A stretch of 40,072 bases of DNA from Xylophilus sp. (GTDB taxonomy: Bacteria > Pseudomonadota > Gammaproteobacteria > Burkholderiales > Burkholderiaceae_C): positions 1-40,072 of the forward strand of contig WNDY01000041.1 of assembly GCA_009914555.1 (NCBI GenBank), given 5' to 3'. This document shows, one piece after another, positions 37,209 to 40,072 of this stretch (its first letter is position 1; every line of letters begins with the position of its first letter). A program made the position numbers and the translations under genes. The notes under the pieces are model-generated. The model did not search any database and had not been told where the DNA came from. It was given only the letters and a program-made list of their open reading frames with translations.

Positions 37209-38271
37209 GCCACAGCACCGCCGGCAGCAGTCCTGCCGCGCACAGCAGGATGCGCAAGGGCAAGCCGCCTGCGGACCCATCGTGCAGCGGATGCAGCCAG
37301 TTGTTGATCAGGTTCGGCGCGCCGAACCGTTGCTGGTCCTGCACTGCCAGGACCCTGCCGCTGAACTGGTCGACGTAGACGTAGCTGTGCGGGAAGCGGA
37401 AGCTCGGATCGCCCGGCTGCTGGACCCGCACCATGAAGGCGCCTTCGCGGCGGCCCGGAACCTCGACCCATGCGAGCCTTCCGTGCGGCATCACGGCATG
37501 GGCGGCTGCCAGGGCCTGCACCACCGTGACCGGCGGGCGGCCGGTCGGCACCGATGCCGGCATGGTCGTCTTCTGGAGGGGTCCCACGGTCTGCTCCAGC
37601 ACCCAGTTGCTCTCTTCCGGCAACGCCAGCATGAAGCCGGTGAGCGACAGCATCAGCAGCAGGGCGAACCCGGCCAGCCCGGCAAGCTTGTGCACGTCAC
37701 GCAGCGTGCGAAGGCAGGACGCATCCTTCTTGAAGCGAAGCGCCCTGCTCCAGTTGCCTCGGGGCCACCATGCCCAGATGCCTGTGATGAGAAGCACGAG
37801 CGAGGCCAGGCCGCTCCAGCCGACCAGCGCCCTGCCGGGGGCCTTGAGCATCAGCTCCATGTGCAGGTCGTAGATCCAGGTCATGAGATAGCCGCCCCAC
37901 TCCTCGGATCGCAGCACCCGTTTGCCCTCGGGTGTCAGCCAGACCATGCCGCGCTGCTCGTGGTGCCCGCTTCCTGCGGGCAGGTAGCGCACCGGCAGCG
38001 CACCGGGCCGGCCGGTCGCTTCGAAGCGCCAGGCTCCGTCGCGCTGCGGCCACCTCGCGCGCAGCGTCGCCAGGGCGTCATCCCAGACGGCGGCGTTCCA
38101 GCCCGGCGCTTCTCCGCCAGTCGATACGCGCACCTCCGGGTTGAGTACGGCATCGAGCTCCTGGTAGAAGACCAGCGCAGCGCCGGTCAGGCCCAGAAGC
38201 ATCAGAACCGCGCCCACGCCGAGCCCCAGCCAGAGGTGAACCTGGCGGATCAGGTTCCGCAGATGCGGCAT
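37129..38271 (-). CDS. PepSY-domain inner-membrane protein
   Basis: A 380-residue protein with four transmembrane segments: near the N-terminus (LWLGLGVGAVLMLLGLTGAALVF), two in the middle (GLASLVLLITGIWAWWP, GLAGFALLLMLSLTGFMLAL), and one at the C-terminus (ILLCAAGLLPAVLWLTGWWRW). Periplasmic PepSY-type loops lie between them. The N-terminal VHLWLGLG and the internal RDVHKLAG are family hallmarks. Such proteins often follow siderophore receptors and may reduce ferric siderophores or help iron release. It starts 3 bases after the receptor stop and is cotranscribed with it. Confidence 0.92.
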   Translation of the reverse strand: MPHLRNLIRQVHLWLGLGVGAVLMLLGLTGAALVFYQELDAVLNPEVRVSTGGEAPGWNAAVWDDALATLRARWPQRDGAWRFEATGRPGALPVRYLPAGSGHHEQRGMVWLTPEGKRVLRSEEWGGYLMTWIYDLHMELMLKAPGRALVGWSGLASLVLLITGIWAWWPRGNWSRALRFKKDASCLRTLRDVHKLAGLAGFALLLMLSLTGFMLALPEESNWVLEQTVGPLQKTTMPASVPTGRPPVTVVQALAAAHAVMPHGRLAWVEVPGRREGAFMVRVQQPGDPSFRFPHSYVYVDQFSGRVLAVQDQQRFGAPNLINNWLHPLHDGSAGGLPLRILLCAAGLLPAVLWLTGWWRWRLRARAVQRSHRAVRTTAA

Positions 38272-38274
38272 GCC

Positions 38275-39949
38275 TCAGAACCTCCCGAGCAGGGATATCT
38301 CGAAGCTGCGCGGCGCGCCCAGGTAGATGTTCGTGGTGGGGTAGCCGGAATACTCGCCGTAGAAGGCATTGGTGAGGTTGCGGCCGCGCAGCGTCACGGT
38401 GGCGTTCTTCGACGCCTGCCAGGACAGCGCTGCGTCGAGCGTGGTGTGGCCTTTGACGAAGATGGTGTTGGCCGTGTCCGTATAGAAGCCCGAGGCATGG
38501 CGCACCGAGCCCTGGATCGAGAACGCCGTGTTCGGAATCCTGTAGCTCGCATGGACGCCGGCCGTGGTGCGGGGCGTATTGATCGGGTGGTTTCCGGTGC
38601 GCACGGCCCCGCCGGCTTCGACCAGATCATCGTACTTGGCATCGACCACACCGACATAGGCATTGAGGAGCAGCGCGCGGCTTACAGCAGCTCCGACGTT
38701 GAGCTCGACTCCGCGCGACGACTGGCTGCCGCCTTGCACCGTGAGCGAGGAGTCGGCGGGGTCGCGGGTCAGGATGTCGTTTTGCTTGATGTAGTACGCC
38801 GCTCCGGTGAGCGTCACCTGTCTGTCCAGCGCGTTCGCCTTGAAGCCGGCCTCCACGGCCCTGCCCCTGGTCAGCCGGAATGCGGTGTTGGCGATCGACT
38901 GCAGCAACATGGATGAGACCGGAACGGCAGCCGTCGTGTACTGGGCGTAGAGCGTGGCGTCGGGCGTGAGTTCGTACGTGGTTCCGATCCGCCACGAGAC
39001 CGGGTGGTAGCGCGGATGCGCGGTCTGCACCGTGTTCGGCGTCACGCCGAAATTGGTGACGACCCGCTCCAGATCGATGTCGTCGTACCGCAACCCGCCC
39101 ACCGCCAGCCAGCGCGAGTTCAGATGGAGTGCGTCTTCGAGGAAGACGGATGCCGTACGCAGCCTGGAATCGTAGTTGACGTTCGAGGCGGTGTAGACGC
39201 TGTCGGACGTCGGGAAGCTGCCTACCGCCGGGCGGTAGGGATCGACGACGCTCACGGCCGAACTGGGCGCCGACTGGCGCAGGCTCGCAAAGTCGGTGCG
39301 GTTGTATTCCGCACCGGCAGTGAAACCGTTCTTCAGTCCCAGCAGACTGCCCTCGTTGGACAGTGCCGACCGCACGTTCCAGAACTGGTGGTCGTGGTAG
39401 AAGCGCTGCAGGGTGCGCGCCAGCCCGCCGTTGGGGAAGGCCGCGCTGGGCGCGACGAAGGTCTGGGTGTCGCTCAGCACGAACGCACGCTTGGCGGTGT
39501 AGGCGGTCAGATCGGTGGCTGAGGACCATCCATTGCCGAGCTTCCAGTCGATGCGCGAACGCAGGGTCGTCTCGTCGGCATTCGAATAGGCGCCGTCCGG
39601 GTTGTAGTTGGCGCGGCGCAGCGCCCGGTCCACCACCAGGCCGTTGGCCGTGCTCACGATGCTGCTGGGATCCTTGGCCACCGCGGCCGAGACCAGCGGA
39701 ACGCCCTGGTAGGTGCTGTCGTAGCGGTCGCTGTAGTGGTCCAGCCCGATCAGCACCGACAGGTCGCGCGAGGGCTTGAGCAGCAGGCTGCCGGTGAGAC
39801 CCTGCGAGCGGGTCTTGTTGTTGGCCACGTCGTAGAGACTGTCGGACTGAAGACTGCTCGCGTCCAGACGCAGGGCTGCCGTATCCGACAGCTGCAGGTT
39901 CAGCCCGGCCGCTGCGGTGGAGGTGCCGAAACTGCCGGCCGAGAGGAGC
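38275..39949 (-). pseudogene. TonB-dependent siderophore receptor, 5' end removed by an IS256-type element
   Basis: About 557 codons encode the barrel of a siderophore-type TonB receptor (SLQSDSLYDVANNKTRSQG, DDIDLERVVTNFG, RGVELNVGA) to the C-terminal ISLLGRF. The signal peptide, TonB box and plug are absent. In the minus direction the frame enters from IS-terminal sequence, with only 16 IS-encoded codons (starting MLLIDML) in front. The junction is near 39949. The gene is the first of a receptor-PepSY operon for iron uptake. With the plug gone it cannot act as a gated receptor, although the IS-derived start could allow a barrel fragment to be made in the cytoplasm. Confidence 0.9.
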
Positions 39950-40072
39950 CTGTCCGAAATTTTGTGTGTGAGGCATAGCATGTCAATGAGGAGCATGTAT
40001 GCCGACGAGCAAGACGAAAACGAAGAACGCAGCGATAGCCGCCCGAACGGCGGCGTTGCCCACGATCCCCAA
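39950..40072 (+). mobile_element. IS256-type (Mutator) insertion sequence, left end (partial)
   Basis: At about 39950 the receptor sequence changes to TGTCCGAAATTTTGTGTGTG, an AT-richer stretch typical of IS termini. It is followed by a short leader, a GAGGAG and a new ORF whose start resembles IS256-family transposases. The exact tip, the other end and the target duplication are not visible. It is unrelated in family to the IS3 element at the left edge. Confidence 0.68.
39999..40072 (+). CDS. IS256-family transposase, N-terminal fragment
   Basis: ATG 39999 follows GAGGAG (39988-39993) by five bases. The 24 visible codons give a Lys/Thr/Ala-rich start (MPTSKTKTKN) and end in LPTIP, which fits the LPxIPKELIDQ start of many IS256-type transposases as I remember them. 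The window ends here, so the catalytic domain cannot be seen. An alternative ATG at 39995 is in another frame and gives an acidic, unlikely sequence. Confidence 0.65.
   Translation, partial: MPTSKTKTKNAAIAARTAALPTIP

Overview
The window is high-GC DNA with mixed-strand, tightly packed operons. The block exbB-exbD-lpxK-Trm112-kdsB-adk, with sodB and xseA upstream and lexA downstream, together with Bug-type solute-binding proteins and many LysR regulators, points to a betaproteobacterium of the order Burkholderiales, most likely Comamonadaceae (Variovorax/Acidovorax-like). The genus is inferred from gene content and order; no search was run.

Layout. 1-390 is the right end of an IS3-family insertion sequence that has cut off the 5' part of a TonB-dependent receptor (391-2039). 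The receptor remnant heads a compact operon of a Rieske oxygenase, a nitroreductase-family flavoprotein and an aldo/keto reductase (2051-5105), followed by an Rrf2 regulator. Next come an auxin-efflux-type carrier, a complete metal-type TonB receptor with a small His/Cys-rich membrane protein upstream, msrA behind a frameshifted multi-pass transporter, sodB with a clear terminator, and xseA (5659-13424, mostly minus strand). The core envelope operon at 13775-16946 is a chain of overlapping genes: an ExbB-like channel (frameshifted at a run of nine C), ExbD, LpxK, a Trm112-family protein and KdsB, followed by adk. An asparaginase and lexA are divergent around a perfect SOS box. A 2-hydroxyacid dehydrogenase, a FimV-like protein, a hydroxyacyl-CoA dehydrogenase/crotonase/Crp operon, a PLP aminotransferase, and nth coupled to a membrane GGDEF cyclase occupy 20.4-30 kb. 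The accessory right side (30.1-40 kb) holds a Bug solute-binding protein with an enolase-superfamily enzyme and a divergent LysR regulator, a zinc alcohol dehydrogenase, a decayed LysR pseudogene, a short-type argC with a divergent LysR gene that has an unusual C-terminal extension, and a PepSY protein with a TonB receptor whose 5' end is removed by an IS256-type element running off the window.

The most notable signals: (i) two copies of a GC-rich hairpin element, each carrying a short ORF whose TGA overlaps the ATG of the next gene (exbD, nth); (ii) the C9 tract in exbB, where the out-of-frame reading stays open and ends exactly at the exbD start; (iii) two TonB receptors at the two ends of the window, each beheaded near the start of the barrel by an IS of a different family; (iv) an SOS box 11 bases upstream of an asparaginase start; and (v) several genes in decay (LysR remnant, split transporter, stop-lost LysR). 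I did not find a convincing novel defence or CRISPR system; most of the window is metabolism, envelope biogenesis and transport.
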